A program made the translations under genes and the position numbers. Of a stretch of DNA of 64,000 nucleotides, positions 17,152 through 27,135 are shown piece by piece. This stretch comes from Pseudomonas sp. dw_358 (GTDB taxonomy: Bacteria; Pseudomonadota; Gammaproteobacteria; Pseudomonadales; Pseudomonadaceae). The notes under the pieces were generated by a model. That model worked only from the letters and a program-made list of their open reading frames with translations, did not search any database and was not told where the DNA came from. Every line of letters begins with the position of its first letter. Position 1 is the first letter of the stretch. The DNA lies in assembly GCF_018449655.1 (NCBI RefSeq), contig NZ_JAAVUX010000002.1:416529-480528 (forward strand), given 5' to 3'.

Positions 17152-17697
17152 ATGTCCCTGGAACAGAATTACACGGCCATCCTCGGCCAGCTCGGCGAGG
17201 ACGTCTCTCGCGAAGGCCTGCTCGATACGCCCAAGCGCGCCGCCAAGGCCATGCAATACCTGACGCGTGGCTACCAGCAAACCCTGGAAGAAGTTACCAA
17301 CGGTGCCTTGTTCACCTCCGACGCCAGCGAGATGGTGATGGTCAAGGACATCGAGCTCTATTCGATGTGCGAACACCACATGCTGCCGTTCATCGGCAAG
17401 GCACACGTGGCCTACATCCCCGACGGCAGAGTGCTGGGCCTGTCCAAGGTTGCGCGTATCGTCGACATGTACGCCCGCCGCCTGCAGATCCAGGAAAACC
17501 TCGGCCGCCAGATCGCCGAAGCGATCCAGACCGTGACCGGCGCCCTGGGCGTGGCCGTGGTGATCGAAGCCAAGCACATGTGCATGATGATGCGCGGCGT
17601 CGAGAAGCAGAACTCCTCGATGATCACCTCGGTGATGCTTGGCGAATTCCGCGAAAACGCCTCGACTCGTGGCGAATTCCTCAGTCTGATCAAGTAA
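17152..17697 (+). CDS. folE: GTP cyclohydrolase I (FolE type)
   Basis: The 181-residue protein carries the zinc ligands of type I GTP cyclohydrolase, Cys73 and His76 in SMCEHHML and Cys143 in KHMCMMMRG, plus the [10 protein letters not shown] signature. It makes 7,8-dihydroneopterin triphosphate for folate. Pseudomonads usually carry more than one folE copy; by position I take this to correspond to the copy near prmB in P. aeruginosa. It is followed 29 bases later by a glutaredoxin-like gene, possibly co-transcribed. Confidence 0.93.
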   Translation: MSLEQNYTAILGQLGEDVSREGLLDTPKRAAKAMQYLTRGYQQTLEEVTNGALFTSDASEMVMVKDIELYSMCEHHMLPFIGKAHVAYIPDGRVLGLSKVARIVDMYARRLQIQENLGRQIAEAIQTVTGALGVAVVIEAKHMCMMMRGVEKQNSSMITSVMLGEFRENASTRGEFLSLIK

Positions 17698-17726
17698 CCC
17701 TTGATCCCCCAGCAAAGGCCTGCCCC

Positions 17727-18092
17727 ATGTTGATGAAAGCCCTGCGGGTCGGCCTCGGCCAGATCATCGTCGTCGGTGACCTGCTGACTCGTCCGCGCAA
17801 GCACAAACGTAGCGTCGAAGCTCAGGCGCATGTCGATCAGGCCGCCAAGGGCCTGACCCTGTACCAGTTCCATGCCTGCCCCTTCTGCGTGAAAACCCGT
17901 CGCACCCTGCACAAGCTCAACGTACCGGTAGCGTTGCGCGACGCGAAGAACAACGAACAGGATCGCCAGACCCTGCTCAGCGAAGGTGGCCGGATCAAGG
18001 TGCCTTGCCTGCGCATCGAAGAAGACGGCAAGACCACCTGGATGTACGAGTCCAAGGTGATCATTGATTACCTGGGCAAGCGGTTTGCCTGA
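17727..18092 (+). CDS. glutaredoxin-like protein with N-terminal extension
   Basis: The 121-residue protein has a hydrophobic, basic N-terminal extension (MLMKALRVGLGQIIVVGDLLTRPRKHKR) and then a glutaredoxin/GST N-terminal thioredoxin fold: YQFHACPFCVKTRR with the CPFC active site, KVPCLRI with the cis-proline, and a WMYESKVIIDYL glutathione-binding end. It likely acts on glutathione disulfides. The extension may associate with the membrane. It follows folE closely. Confidence 0.8.
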   Translation: MLMKALRVGLGQIIVVGDLLTRPRKHKRSVEAQAHVDQAAKGLTLYQFHACPFCVKTRRTLHKLNVPVALRDAKNNEQDRQTLLSEGGRIKVPCLRIEEDGKTTWMYESKVIIDYLGKRFA

Positions 18093-18094
18093 CA

Positions 18095-18127
18095 CCCTGC
18101 AGGATCGAGCTTGCTCGGACCTACAGG
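18095..18127. repeat. single REP element, family 1
   Basis: CTGCAGGATCGAGCTTGCTC with following GGACCTACAGG matches the family-1 core as a compact imperfect palindrome. It lies between convergent glutaredoxin and GST genes. Confidence 0.6.
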
Positions 18128-18143
18128 CGATTTGTCGCCTTCG

Positions 18144-18746
18144 CTACCCCCGCATCGGCACATGTCGCGGATGGCTCGCCACCCGCGTGAGCCATGCCTG
18201 AATCCCCGGAAACGGCGTCAAGTCAAAACCGCCCTCATGGGCCACATGGGTGTAGGCGTACAGCGCGATATCGGCAATCGAATAGTGCTCGCCCACCAGA
18301 TAAGGCGTGGCTTGCAGCTGCTTCTCCATTACCCGCAAGGCCTTGAGGCCGCGTCGCTGACACACTTCGTATTCTTCCAGCCGATCTGCCGGCATGCCCA
18401 GGTAGAACTCAATGAAGCGCGCCACTGCCACATAAGGCTCATGGCTGTACTGCTCGAAAAACTGCCACTGCAAGACCTGGGTCCGTAGCCGAGGCTCGCC
18501 CGGCAGAAATTCACTGCCATCGGCCAGGTAGTTGAGGATCGCGTTGGACTCCCACAGAAACGTGCCATCTTCCAACTGCAGCACTGGCACCTTGCCGTTG
18601 GGGTTCATGGCCAGAAATTCCGGGGTCTCGGTTTCGCCCTTGAGAATGTCCACCGCCTGCCATTCGTACTCGGCACCCAGCAGGTGCAGCATCAACTTGA
18701 CCTTGTAGCAGTTGCCCGACTGGTAATCGCCATACACCTTGAACAT
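18144..18746 (-). CDS. glutathione S-transferase family protein
   Basis: The 200-residue protein has a thioredoxin-like N-terminal domain (YGDYQSGNCYKVKLMLHLL, NPNGKVPVLQ with cis-Pro, WESNAILNYLA for glutathione) and an all-helical C-terminal domain with YLVGEHYSIADIALYAY. A Ser-Gly-Asn near the N-terminus suggests Ser rather than Tyr catalysis. TAGGAGG precedes the ATG. It lies 9 bases after the aminotransferase stop and is probably in its operon. The substrate is unknown. Confidence 0.88.
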   Translation of the reverse strand: MFKVYGDYQSGNCYKVKLMLHLLGAEYEWQAVDILKGETETPEFLAMNPNGKVPVLQLEDGTFLWESNAILNYLADGSEFLPGEPRLRTQVLQWQFFEQYSHEPYVAVARFIEFYLGMPADRLEEYEVCQRRGLKALRVMEKQLQATPYLVGEHYSIADIALYAYTHVAHEGGFDLTPFPGIQAWLTRVASHPRHVPMRG

Positions 18747-18755
18747 GGGTTCCTC

Positions 18756-19919
18756 CTAGGCCGCCTTGGCCAGTTGAGCCTCGCGGATGACTGCCGCCAG
18801 GCGGCCGAGCCCTTCCTGAAGCCGCTCGGGTGATACGTGACTGAAATTCAAGCGCAAATGACCAGGATTGCACTCGGGTTCGGCAAAAAAAGGTTCTCCC
18901 GGCATGAACGCGACGTTGCGCGCCATCGCGGCCTCCAGCAACGTCCGGGTATCCAGCGGTTGCTTGAGGGTCAGCCAGAAGAACAGTCCACCCTCGGGCA
19001 GGTGCCAGTCGGCCAGGTCGCTGAACTGGCGCAACAACTCGGCCTGCATCGCGTCGCGCCGCTGTCGATAAAAGTCACGCAATTGTGCCAGGTGTTGTTC
19101 GTAAGCCTCGGTGCCCAACCATTGCAGGGCCTGCCATTGGCCGACCCGGTTGGTGTGCAGGTCGGCTGACTGCTTGAGCCGCAACAGGTGCGGGAACAGG
19201 TCCGGGCTGGCGATCAGATACCCCACCCGCAGGCCCGGCAACAAGGTTTTCGACACCGTGCCGGTGTAGATCCAGCTGGCCGTGCGCAGGCGGCTGACAA
19301 TGGGCCGCGACTGCACGCCGTCATAGTTGAGATCACGATAAGGCTCGTCTTCGATCAAGGTCACGGCGAATTCATCGAGCAGCGCGGCAACACCGTCGCG
19401 CACCGCTTCGCTGTAACGTGCGCCGGACGGGTTCTGGAACGTCGGAATCAGATAGGCGAAGGCCGGCGCATGCTGCTCCAGGCGGACACGCATCGCCGGC
19501 AGATCCACCCCTTCGGCGGTCAGGGGCACGCTCAGGCAATCGGCGCCGAACAGCTGGAAAATCTGCAGCGCAGCCAGGTAGGTCGGCCCCTCCAGCAACA
19601 CTTCGGTGCCTTTGTCGATGTACAGCTTGGCGGCGAGGTCGAGGGTCTGCTGCGAACCGCTGACCACCAGCACCTGGCTGGCCTCACAGGGCACGCCGAG
19701 CAAACGCGCCTGGGCGGCCAGTCTTTCCCGCAGGGCCGGCTCACCTTCGCTCATGCCATATTGACCCATACTCACTGGCATACCCGTCCAGTCCAGCGCA
19801 GGCAACATGGCCTCGGCCGGCAGGCCGCCAGCGAAGGACATCATCTCGGGACGTTGCGCTGCCGCGAGGATTTCGCGGATCAGAGAACTCTTGAGGCGGG
19901 TGACGCGTTCTGAGAATGC
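18756..19919 (-). CDS. PLP-dependent aminotransferase, class I/II
   Basis: The 387-residue protein has the fold-type I plan of the LysN/MocR-related group: MMSFAGGLPAEAMLP near the start, GSQQTLDLAAKLYIDKGTEV, PTFQNPSGARYS, and the PLP lysine in TGTVSKTLLPGLRVGY. The start is taken as GTG at 19919 because AGGAG lies 7 bases upstream. An earlier TTG in frame has no RBS and would run through the MarR operator. It has no DNA-binding domain, so it is an enzyme, not a MocR regulator. It is divergent from the MarR gene, which probably controls it. Confidence 0.85.
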   Translation of the reverse strand, partial: AFSERVTRLKSSLIREILAAAQRPEMMSFAGGLPAEAMLPALDWTGMPVSMGQYGMSEGEPALRERLAAQARLLGVPCEASQVLVVSGSQQTLDLAAKLYIDKGTEVLLEGPTYLAALQIFQLFGADCLSVPLTAEGVDLPAMRVRLEQHAPAFAYLIPTFQNPSGARYSEAVRDGVAALLDEFAVTLIEDEPYRDLNYDGVQSRPIVSRLRTASWIYTGTVSKTLLPGLRVGYLIASPDLFPHLLRLKQSADLHTNRVGQWQALQWLGTEAYEQHLAQLRDFYRQRRDAMQAELLRQFSDLADWHLPEGGLFFWLTLKQPLDTRTLLEAAMARNVAFMPGEPFFAEPECNPGHLRLNFSHVSPERLQEGLGRLAAVIREAQLAKAA

Positions 19920-19955
19920 CACAGGGATGCTCCTCTGGTCGGTACCAGTCAAATG

Positions 19956-19972
19956 GGTCAAAATGCTTGACC
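19956..19972. promoter_or_regulatory. MarR-type operator, site 1
   Basis: GGTCAAAATGCTTGACC is a perfect inverted repeat (GGTCAA, 5-base spacer, TTGACC) in the divergent region between the aminotransferase and marR genes. Confidence 0.5.
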
Positions 19973-19998
19973 AAAACTACGCCGTCGAGACGGGATAC

Positions 19999-20013
19999 GT
20001 CAATATGTTTGAC
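19999..20013. promoter_or_regulatory. MarR-type operator, site 2
   Basis: GTCAATATGTTTGAC repeats the GTCAA-N5-TTGAC pattern of site 1, centred 42 bases away (four helix turns). It contains the likely ATG of the regulator gene, so binding would also block its transcription start region. Confidence 0.5.
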
Positions 20014-20448
20014 CTTAAAAACACCTCCACTCAGCAAGCCGCCATGGAAGCGTTTTTTTACGGCTACCAGGCGTTCACCGCCAAGGCCGACGAAATGCTG
20101 GAGCGGCGTGGCCTGAGCCGGGTGCACCAGCGCATCGTGTTCTTTGTCGCGCGCTATCCGGAGCTCAGCGTCAAGGAGCTGCTCGATCGGCTCGGCGTGA
20201 GCAAACAGGCGCTGAACACGCCGTTGCGCCAACTGCTGGAAATGCACCTGGTGGAGAGCGTCACGCCGCCCAGCGACAAGCGTAAACGCCTGTTGCAATT
20301 AAGCCCTGAGGGGGCGAAGTTCGAGCAGGCGTTGCGCCGTGAACAGGTCAAGCTGTTGCAACGGGCGTTTGCCGAATCGGGTGAGGCGGCAGTGGAAGGC
20401 TGGTGGGCGGTGAACCTGAAATTGGCTGAGGGCGCCAGCGAGGCTTGA
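20005..20448 (+). CDS. MarR family transcriptional regulator
   Basis: The 147-residue protein has the MarR winged-helix plan: RVHQRIVFFVARYPELSVKELLDRLGVSKQALNTPLRQLLEMHLVES is the helix-turn-helix, and SDKRKRLLQLSPEG the wing. It starts at the ATG at 20005 (GGGA about 9 bases upstream); an in-frame ATG at 19963 is possible but falls inside operator site 1 and has no RBS. It probably represses itself and the divergent aminotransferase-GST unit through the two palindromes. The inducer is unknown. Confidence 0.82.
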   Translation: MFDLKNTSTQQAAMEAFFYGYQAFTAKADEMLERRGLSRVHQRIVFFVARYPELSVKELLDRLGVSKQALNTPLRQLLEMHLVESVTPPSDKRKRLLQLSPEGAKFEQALRREQVKLLQRAFAESGEAAVEGWWAVNLKLAEGASEA

Positions 20449-20545
20449 GGGTACTGTATGGCTGAATGTTTCAGCCGCTGTATCGCAGCGCCTCACCCTT
20501 TCCCGGTTTAGGCTGTGCGCCTTTCGCATCGACCAGGATGGCCCC

Positions 20546-21739
20546 ATGACAAACCTCAGCAGCGCCCGCCTTCGGCCGCTGGCCGACTCCGCACCTTCAG
20601 CGATCATTGCCGGTTTTATCGCGATGATGACCGGCTACACCAGTTCGCTGGTGCTGATGTTCCAGGCCGGCAAGAACGCCGGGCTGTCCGCCGAACAGAT
20701 CTCATCATGGATCTGGGCGCTGTCGATCGGCATGGCGATCTGCAACATCGGCCTGTCCCTGCGTTACCGCATGCCCATCACCGTGGCCTGGTCCACACCG
20801 GGGGCCGCACTGCTGATCACCAGCCTGGCCGGCGTACCCTACCCCGAGGCCATCGGCGCCTACATCACGTGCTCGCTGCTCGTGCTGATCTGCGGCCTGA
20901 CCGGCAGCTTCGAACGGCTGGTCAAGCGCCTGCCCGGCTCGCTGGCGGCGGCGCTGCTGGCAGGCATCCTGTTCAAGATCGGCATTGAAATCTTCGTCGC
21001 GGCGCAACACCGCACGGGGCTGGTACTGGGCATGTTCCTCAGTTATCTGGTGCTCAAGCGTCTGTCGCCGCGCTATGCCGTGTTCGGTGCCTTGCTGGTC
21101 GGCGCCGGCCTTTCCGGCATGCTGGGGTTGCTGGATTTCAGTGCATTTCATTTGCAAGTGGCCCATCCCGTGTGGACCACGCCGGCGTTCTCGATAGCTG
21201 CCACCATCAGCATCGCCATTCCGCTGTTCGTGGTGGCCATGACCTCGCAGAACATGCCCGGCATCGCCGTGCTGCGGGCCGACGGCTACAACGTCCCCGC
21301 CTCCCCGCTGATTTCCATCACCGGCCTGGCCTCGTTGCTGACCGCGCCTTTTGGTTGCCATGGCATCAATCTGGCGGCCATCAGCGCGGCGATCTGCACC
21401 GGCCCTCACGCCCATGAAGACCACAGCAAGCGTTACACTGCGGCGGTCTGGTGCGGGATTTTCTACGGCATTGCCGGGGTGTTCGGCGCGACTTTGGCGG
21501 CGTTGTTCGCAGCACTGCCCAAGGAGCTGGTGCTGTCGATTGCCGCGCTGGCGCTGTTCGGCTCGATCATCAACGGCTTGACTCAAGCCATGAGCCAGCC
21601 AAAGGAACGCGAGGCGGCGTTGATCACCTTCATGGTCACCGCTTCCGGGCTGACGCTGTTTTCGGTGGGGTCGGCGTTCTGGGGGATTGTGGCGGGGGTG
21701 GTAACCCTGGTCATTTTGAACTGGCGCAAGGCCGCGTAA
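20546..21739 (+). CDS. BenE family benzoate/H+ symporter-like transporter
   Basis: The 397-residue protein has about 12 hydrophobic helices and BenE-family features: FIAMMTGYTSSLVLMFQAG near the start, ITVAWSTPGAALL, and PFGCHGINLAAISAAICTGPHAHED in the second half. BenE proteins import benzoate in some bacteria, but this copy is not next to catabolic genes, so the substrate is open. It lies 97 bases after the MarR gene and may be under its control. Confidence 0.88.
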   Translation: MTNLSSARLRPLADSAPSAIIAGFIAMMTGYTSSLVLMFQAGKNAGLSAEQISSWIWALSIGMAICNIGLSLRYRMPITVAWSTPGAALLITSLAGVPYPEAIGAYITCSLLVLICGLTGSFERLVKRLPGSLAAALLAGILFKIGIEIFVAAQHRTGLVLGMFLSYLVLKRLSPRYAVFGALLVGAGLSGMLGLLDFSAFHLQVAHPVWTTPAFSIAATISIAIPLFVVAMTSQNMPGIAVLRADGYNVPASPLISITGLASLLTAPFGCHGINLAAISAAICTGPHAHEDHSKRYTAAVWCGIFYGIAGVFGATLAALFAALPKELVLSIAALALFGSIINGLTQAMSQPKEREAALITFMVTASGLTLFSVGSAFWGIVAGVVTLVILNWRKAA

Positions 21740-21771
21740 CGGATATCGCTTCCGACAGATTCACGCCCCCC

Positions 21772-21862
21772 CTGTCGGGCCGAGCTTGCTCGGGAAGCAT
21801 TCACGCGGCGTTTCAGATAGAGCCCGTATGACCTTCCCGAGCAAGCTCGGTCCTGCAGGGAT
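21772..21862. repeat. REP pair (REPIN), family 1
   Basis: Two inverted family-1 REP cores (CCGAGCTTGCTCGGGAAG and CTTCCCGAGCAAGCTCGGTC) are separated by about 40 bases. It lies between the convergent benE-like and chemoreceptor genes. Confidence 0.8.
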
Positions 21863-21888
21863 TGGGTGACGCCAGGAGACCTCCTGCG

Positions 21889-23844
21889 CTACAACCGGAA
21901 ATGCCCGACCATCCCTTTCAACTCCGTACCCAACTGCGCCAGCTGCACGCTGGACGCCGCATTGCCCTGCATGGCCAGGGCCGACTGATCGGCGCTGGCG
22001 CGGATGCTGGTGACGCTGCGGTTGATCTCTTCTGCAGTGGAGCTTTGCTGCTCGGCAGCAGCGGCGATCTGCTGGTTCATCTGCTGGATCATTGAAACCG
22101 CCGAAGCGATGCTGCCCAGCGCGCTTTCGGTCTGCAAGGCATCGCTGACCGCCAGCTTGACCAGCTCGCCACTGCTCTGAATCTGCTCCACCGACTGCCG
22201 CGCGCTGCTGCGCAGGGTGCTGACCAGCCGTTCGATCTCCTCAGTGGACTGCTGGGTGCGACGCGCCAGCGCTCGCACTTCATCGGCCACCACGGCAAAA
22301 CCCCGGCCCTGGTCTCCGGCCCGCGCGGCCTCGATCGCAGCATTGAGCGCCAGCAGGTTGGTCTGTTCGGCAATGCTCTTGATCACCGCCACCACGGTAC
22401 CGATGTTCTGGATTTCACCGCTCAGGTTCTCGATGCTCTGGCTGGCCGATTGCGCAGACCCCGCCAGCTGTTCGATGCGCTGCATGCTGCGGCGCACCAC
22501 CACCTGACCACTGTCGACTTTGTCATCGGCACTGCGCGCTGCCGTGGCCGCTTCTTCGGCGTTGCGCGCGACGTCATGCACGGTGGCGGTCATCTGGTGC
22601 ATGGCCGTGGCCACTTGCTCGGTTTCTTCTTTCTGAGTGCCGACTTCCAGGGTGGTCTGCTCCGTCACGGTCGACAACGACAGCGCCGAGCTGGCCAACT
22701 GCTCGATCCCCGCCTGCAAACCGCTGACAATCCCGGCCAGGCCCGCGCTCATCTGCTGCATGGCAAGCATCAACTGGCCAATCTCATCATGCCGATCCAC
22801 TGCGATGCTGCCACTCAGGTCGCCGGCGGCAATCGCCTGGGCGCGGGCGATCACTTGCCGCAACGGGCCAACGATCAGGCGGGTCATGATCCATGCAGCC
22901 AGCAAACCCACCAGCAACGCCAGTGCCGACGAGGCGATAATCAACAGGGTGTTCTTTTTCAACTCGGCCTGCATGGCCTGATCCTGAGCCGTGTAGGCCT
23001 GATCGACATGGGCCACGACCTGATCGGCGCGCTCGCGCAGTTGCTGTTCGACCACCTTCTCCTTGGTCAGCAGATCGGTGTACTCCGCAAGCTTGTCACT
23101 GAAACCGCCGATGTTTTTCAGCACTTCGTCCAGCACGCTCTGGTAGCCCGCATCTTCAATCTGCTTGCGCAACTCATTGGCCAGCGCCAGCGCCTGGTCA
23201 GCTTCAGCGATCTTGCCCTGCCCCGCGCTGTCATCGCCCTTGCGGCTTTTGTCGAGGCGCACGCGAGCTTCCTCCATGGCCTGGAGCATCAGCCGGGAAA
23301 TCTGCCCGACCTGCCCGGCCTGGGCAATGAACTCAGCGCCTTTCTGGCCTTGGGAATCCTTCAAGGTGAAGGTACCGTCGTCGGTCAGGCCGCTCTGCAA
23401 CACGTCGAGGTTATTGGCCACGCTGGATACCGACCAACTGGCCATCTCCAGCGCCAGGTCCTTGGACTGGCTGATGTCCACCGACTGGTTGAACGCCTTC
23501 AGGTAATCCGCCAGGGATTGCTCGACATCGTTCATGGCTGCCACATTTCTGGGCGACTCCCGCTTCAGAGCCTCGGCTTGGGCCTTGAGCTGATCAACGT
23601 CCTTGCGCAGGGCATCGGCGTCCTTGGGGTCTGAGTGCAGACTGAACTGCTGCTCCAGCAAGCGCACCTTCAGCACGCTGCTGTTGAGCAGGGACATACG
23701 CTGCAGGCCGTCGAAACGCTGGCTGACCAACTGCAACGACCAGACGCCAATGGCCGCCACCAGGGCGGTCAACAACAAGACCAGGCTGAAGCCCAACCCC
23801 AACTTCCTGGCCATGCCCAGGTTGGCAAAACGGACCGACTTCAT
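21889..23844 (-). CDS. methyl-accepting chemotaxis protein
   Basis: The 651-residue receptor has an N-terminal membrane helix ([22 protein letters not shown]), a helical periplasmic domain of about 260 residues, a second membrane helix ([21 protein letters not shown]), a HAMP region, and a cytoplasmic signalling domain whose tip reads [18 protein letters not shown]. The size and all-helical nature of the sensor suggest an HBM-type domain such as in P. putida McpS, which binds small organic acids. The ligand is unknown. The ATG at 23844 is chosen over an upstream frame without RBS. Confidence 0.9.
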   Translation of the reverse strand: MKSVRFANLGMARKLGLGFSLVLLLTALVAAIGVWSLQLVSQRFDGLQRMSLLNSSVLKVRLLEQQFSLHSDPKDADALRKDVDQLKAQAEALKRESPRNVAAMNDVEQSLADYLKAFNQSVDISQSKDLALEMASWSVSSVANNLDVLQSGLTDDGTFTLKDSQGQKGAEFIAQAGQVGQISRLMLQAMEEARVRLDKSRKGDDSAGQGKIAEADQALALANELRKQIEDAGYQSVLDEVLKNIGGFSDKLAEYTDLLTKEKVVEQQLRERADQVVAHVDQAYTAQDQAMQAELKKNTLLIIASSALALLVGLLAAWIMTRLIVGPLRQVIARAQAIAAGDLSGSIAVDRHDEIGQLMLAMQQMSAGLAGIVSGLQAGIEQLASSALSLSTVTEQTTLEVGTQKEETEQVATAMHQMTATVHDVARNAEEAATAARSADDKVDSGQVVVRRSMQRIEQLAGSAQSASQSIENLSGEIQNIGTVVAVIKSIAEQTNLLALNAAIEAARAGDQGRGFAVVADEVRALARRTQQSTEEIERLVSTLRSSARQSVEQIQSSGELVKLAVSDALQTESALGSIASAVSMIQQMNQQIAAAAEQQSSTAEEINRSVTSIRASADQSALAMQGNAASSVQLAQLGTELKGMVGHFRL

Positions 23845-23999
23845 GCGCGCGATGCCTCTGCAAAGAGTGATGGCAATAAACCATTCAATATTCGTGCAGA
23901 GTTGCAGGGTCGTCCGACCACAGACAAGCGCTTGACGTCGGAATACTGGCAAACAGCCAGAAGTTGTCGGCCATGGATACGTCGATGCCGCTTCAGACC

Positions 24000-24761
24000 T
24001 CAGAGGGCCGTCATTCCGCCGTCGACCGCCAATGCCTGGCCAGTGGTAAAGGCTGCATGATCACTGCACAGGTACAGTACGGCTGCCGCAATTTCCTCGA
24101 CCCGACCGATGCGCCCCACCGGGTGGACGCCCATGACGAACTCGCCCTTGCGCGGGTCGGCTTCACAGGCGCGGCGGAACATGTCGGTATCGATCACGGC
24201 AGGGCAAACGGCGTTGACGCGAATGCTTTTCTTCGCGTACTCGATGGCTGCCGATTTGGTCAGGCCGATCACCGCATGCTTGGAGGCGCTGTAGATGCTC
24301 ATTCGCGGCGCGGCGCCAAGCCCGGCCACCGAGGCGGTGTTGACAATGGCGCCGCCGCCTTGGGCCAGCATCAACGGCAATTGATACTTCATGCACAACC
24401 ACACGCCTTTGACGTTCACGCCCATGATGGCGTCGAATTCGTCCTCGCTCCCCTCCGCCAGCCTGCCCTGCTCGATTTCGATGCCGGCATTGTTGAACGC
24501 ATAGTCGATACGCCCCCACAGGCTCGCAGCCCGCTCGGTCATGCCGCGCACTTCGCTGTCTCGGGCGACGTTGCAGGCAAGGAACTGCGCTTGGCCGCCC
24601 GCTTCGCGGATCAGTTCGACAGTGTGCTCGCCGCCAGCGGCATCGAGATCTACCACCACAACCTTCAAACCCTCTGCGGCAAACGCCAGCGCCGTCGCGC
24701 GGCCAATACCGTTGGCTGCACCCGTCACCAATGCGACCTGCCCGGAAAACGTCATGCTCAT
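24000..24761 (-). CDS. short-chain dehydrogenase/reductase
   Basis: The 253-residue classical SDR has the cofactor motif TGAANGIG, an acidic residue after the second strand (VVVVDLD, suggesting NAD rather than NADP), NNAG, the catalytic Ser in NTASVAG and the YSASK active site. It ends with the family's DGGMTAL. AGAGGG precedes the ATG at 24761. It is divergent from the CurA-like reductase gene. The substrate cannot be named. Confidence 0.9.
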   Translation of the reverse strand: MSMTFSGQVALVTGAANGIGRATALAFAAEGLKVVVVDLDAAGGEHTVELIREAGGQAQFLACNVARDSEVRGMTERAASLWGRIDYAFNNAGIEIEQGRLAEGSEDEFDAIMGVNVKGVWLCMKYQLPLMLAQGGGAIVNTASVAGLGAAPRMSIYSASKHAVIGLTKSAAIEYAKKSIRVNAVCPAVIDTDMFRRACEADPRKGEFVMGVHPVGRIGRVEEIAAAVLYLCSDHAAFTTGQALAVDGGMTAL

Positions 24762-24912
24762 GGTTGACCCTCTGGGGATGGAAAAGACCACGAGTCTAGC
24801 GGCAAGAATGGCCCGTCGGGGTGAATGGCCCGGTATTCGCCAGCCCGATTCGCCTTGAGAAACGGTCGCGCCGGCACCATTACCTTGCACTCAAGCCGAA
24901 CAGGAGCGCCAC

Positions 24913-25920
24913 ATGACCACCCCCAACAACCGTCAATTTCTTCTGGCTCAACGACCGGTCGGTGGGGTCGGGCGCGAACACTTCCAGTTTGCCGAGACGC
25001 CACTGACAGCGCTCGGCGAAAACCAGGTGCGGGTTCAAGTGCATTACCTGTCCCTAGATCCGGCCATGCGGGGCTGGATGAACGACAGCAAATCCTACAT
25101 AGCGCCGGTGAAGCTCGGTGACGTCATGCGCGCGCTGGGGGTTGGCCAGGTGGTCGAGTCGAACCTTGCCGCGTACCCGGCAGGTGCTTTTGTCAGTGGC
25201 GCGCTGGGGGTGCAGGCGTTCTATCAAGGTGACGGCACCGGCTTGCGCCTGATCGACCCGGCGCTGGCACCGTTGCCGCTCTATCTTTCAGCGCTGGGCA
25301 TGACCGGCCTGACGGCCTACTTTGCCCTGCTCGATGTCGGCCAGCCGAAAGCCGGCGAAACCGTCGTGCTGTCGGGCGCGGCCGGTGCCGTGGGTAGCGT
25401 GGCCGGGCAGATTGCCAAACTCAAAGGGTGCAGGGTCGTCGGCATCGCTGGAGGCAAGGAGAAGTGCCAGTACCTGGTCGATGAGCTGGGCTTTGACGCC
25501 GCGATCGACTACAAGCACGAAGACGTGAATGAAGGCTTGAAACGGGAATGCCCCAAGGGCGTGGACGTGTATTTCGACAACGTTGGCGGCGATATTCTCG
25601 ATGCCGTGCTGGCGCGCCTGGCACCCAAGGCGCGGGTGGTGATCTGCGGTGCCATCAGTCAGTACAACAGCCAGACCGGGGTGAAGGGGCCGAACAACTA
25701 TTTATCGTTGCTGGTAAACCGGGCGCGGATGGAAGGCTTTGTGGTCATGGACCACGCGCAGGGCTTCCCCCGCGCCGGACAGGAGATGGCGGGCTGGTTG
25801 AAGTCCGGGCAGGTGAAAAGCAAGGAGCACATCGTAGACGGGCTGGAGCAGTTTCCCGAGGCGTTGCTGAAACTGTTCAGCGGGGAGAATTTCGGCAAGT
25901 TGGTGTTGAAGGTGGTTTGA
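24913..25920 (+). CDS. NADP-dependent oxidoreductase, CurA/MDR type without zinc
   Basis: The 335-residue medium-chain reductase has LDPAMRGWMND in the substrate domain, GMTGLTAYFALLDVG, and the nucleotide motif AAGAVGSVAGQIAKLKG. No structural zinc cysteine cluster is seen, which fits the leukotriene B4 12-hydroxydehydrogenase/CurA group that reduces alkenal or alkenone double bonds. AGGAG precedes the ATG. It is transcribed divergently from the SDR gene. Confidence 0.9.
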   Translation: MTTPNNRQFLLAQRPVGGVGREHFQFAETPLTALGENQVRVQVHYLSLDPAMRGWMNDSKSYIAPVKLGDVMRALGVGQVVESNLAAYPAGAFVSGALGVQAFYQGDGTGLRLIDPALAPLPLYLSALGMTGLTAYFALLDVGQPKAGETVVLSGAAGAVGSVAGQIAKLKGCRVVGIAGGKEKCQYLVDELGFDAAIDYKHEDVNEGLKRECPKGVDVYFDNVGGDILDAVLARLAPKARVVICGAISQYNSQTGVKGPNNYLSLLVNRARMEGFVVMDHAQGFPRAGQEMAGWLKSGQVKSKEHIVDGLEQFPEALLKLFSGENFGKLVLKVV

Positions 25921-25937
25921 TCTCTTGCGCGGCGTGC

Positions 25938-25992
25938 ATTTCCTGAACAAGCTCGGCCCTGTACTTGCAGGACGGAGCTTGCTCGGGAACCC
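25938..25992. repeat. REP pair (REPIN), family 1
   Basis: A slightly diverged left copy (TCCTGAACAAGCTCGGCCCTG) and a good right copy (GACGGAGCTTGCTCGGGAAC) form an inverted pair between the convergent CurA-like and pyrF genes. Confidence 0.75.
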
Positions 25993-25998
25993 GCCCTG

Positions 25999-26700
25999 TC
26001 AGGCCTTCAGCTCTGCCGCCACCTGCGCCAACGCCTGCGCCGGATTCGCCGCCTGACTGATCGGGCGACCGATCACCAGGTAATCCGAGCCCACGTCCAT
26101 TGCCTGGCGTGGGGTCAGGATACGTCGCTGATCATCCGAGGCGCTGCCCGCCGGCCGAATGCCCGGGGTCACTCGTTGCAACTTCGGGTGCGCCGCCTTC
26201 AGCGCCTGGGCTTCCAGGGCCGAACACACCAGACCGTCCAGCCCGGCCTTTTCAGCCAGCGCTGCCAGACGCAAGACCTGCTCCTTGGGCTCGATGTCCA
26301 GGCCAATGGCGGCGAGGTCTTCGCGTTCCATGCTGGTCAATACCGTCACGCCGATCAGCAGCGGCTTGGCGCCGGCCTGCTGATCCAGCACTTCACGGCA
26401 GGCAGCCATCATGCGCAGACCGCCCGAACAGTGCACGTTGACCATCCATACGCCCATTTGCGCCGCCGCCTTGACGGCCATCGCGGTGGTGTTGGGAATG
26501 TCGTGAAATTTCAGGTCCAGGAACACTTCGAAACCCTTGCCATTGAGAGTCTCGACAATACTCGGCCCACTGGTCGTGAACAGTTCCTTGCCCACCTTGA
26601 CCCGGCACAATGCAGGGTCAAGTTGGTCAGCCAGCTTCAGGGCGGCGTCACGGGTCGGAAAATCCAGGGCGACGATGATAGGAGTCTGGCAAACGGACAT
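25999..26700 (-). CDS. pyrF: orotidine 5'-phosphate decarboxylase
   Basis: The 233-residue protein matches Pyr[17 protein letters not shown] start, the catalytic [12 protein letters not shown] motif with its Asp-Lys-Asp network, and the phosphate-binding VTPGIRPAG and YLVIGRPIS segments. It makes UMP from OMP, the last step of pyrimidine synthesis. The ATG at 26700 is standard for the family; the long open frame upstream is non-coding extension over the divergent gene. Confidence 0.96.
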   Translation of the reverse strand: MSVCQTPIIVALDFPTRDAALKLADQLDPALCRVKVGKELFTTSGPSIVETLNGKGFEVFLDLKFHDIPNTTAMAVKAAAQMGVWMVNVHCSGGLRMMAACREVLDQQAGAKPLLIGVTVLTSMEREDLAAIGLDIEPKEQVLRLAALAEKAGLDGLVCSALEAQALKAAHPKLQRVTPGIRPAGSASDDQRRILTPRQAMDVGSDYLVIGRPISQAANPAQALAQVAAELKA

Positions 26701-26875
26701 GGGCGGGCTCTCGGGGCATGGGTGAAATCGGCGCGCATTGTAGCAGACCACACCCGCCTGCCCCAGTTGAATGCGCCGGCCCTCCACGGAACCACCGCCC
26801 TGGCTCGCCACTCCAACGTGAACAGCGAGAACCGTGCGAAAATCCTTCGCCTCATCGCTGTTCAAGGAGGGTTCC

Positions 26876-27043
26876 ATGCCCTGGTATGCCTGGTTGATCT
26901 TGGTGGTAGCCATCGGTTCGATAGTCGGTGGTTTGATGATGCTGCGCGGCAGTGCCGACAAAGTCGAATTGACCGATGCCGAACGCGCTCGCGTACAACA
27001 GCGCAACGCCGAAATGGACGCCAAGGAGGCGCGCGATCGCTGA
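26876..27043 (+). CDS. DUF2897 family small membrane protein
   Basis: The 55-residue protein begins [23 protein letters not shown], one membrane helix, followed by a charged cytoplasmic helix ([23 protein letters not shown]). This is the DUF2897 pattern of Pseudomonas. AAGGAGG lies 5 bases before the ATG. It is divergent from pyrF. A G+C hairpin (GGGGGC/GCCCCC, 27054-27070) follows the stop. Function unknown. Confidence 0.8.
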   Translation: MPWYAWLILVVAIGSIVGGLMMLRGSADKVELTDAERARVQQRNAEMDAKEARDR

Positions 27044-27135
27044 TCTGACTGACGGGGGCCTGGAGCCCCCACGGCTTGCGCAGGTTCTGTTAGGATGTCA
27101 AACAACATTCCATGAGCCACGCAGTGGAGGCTCCC

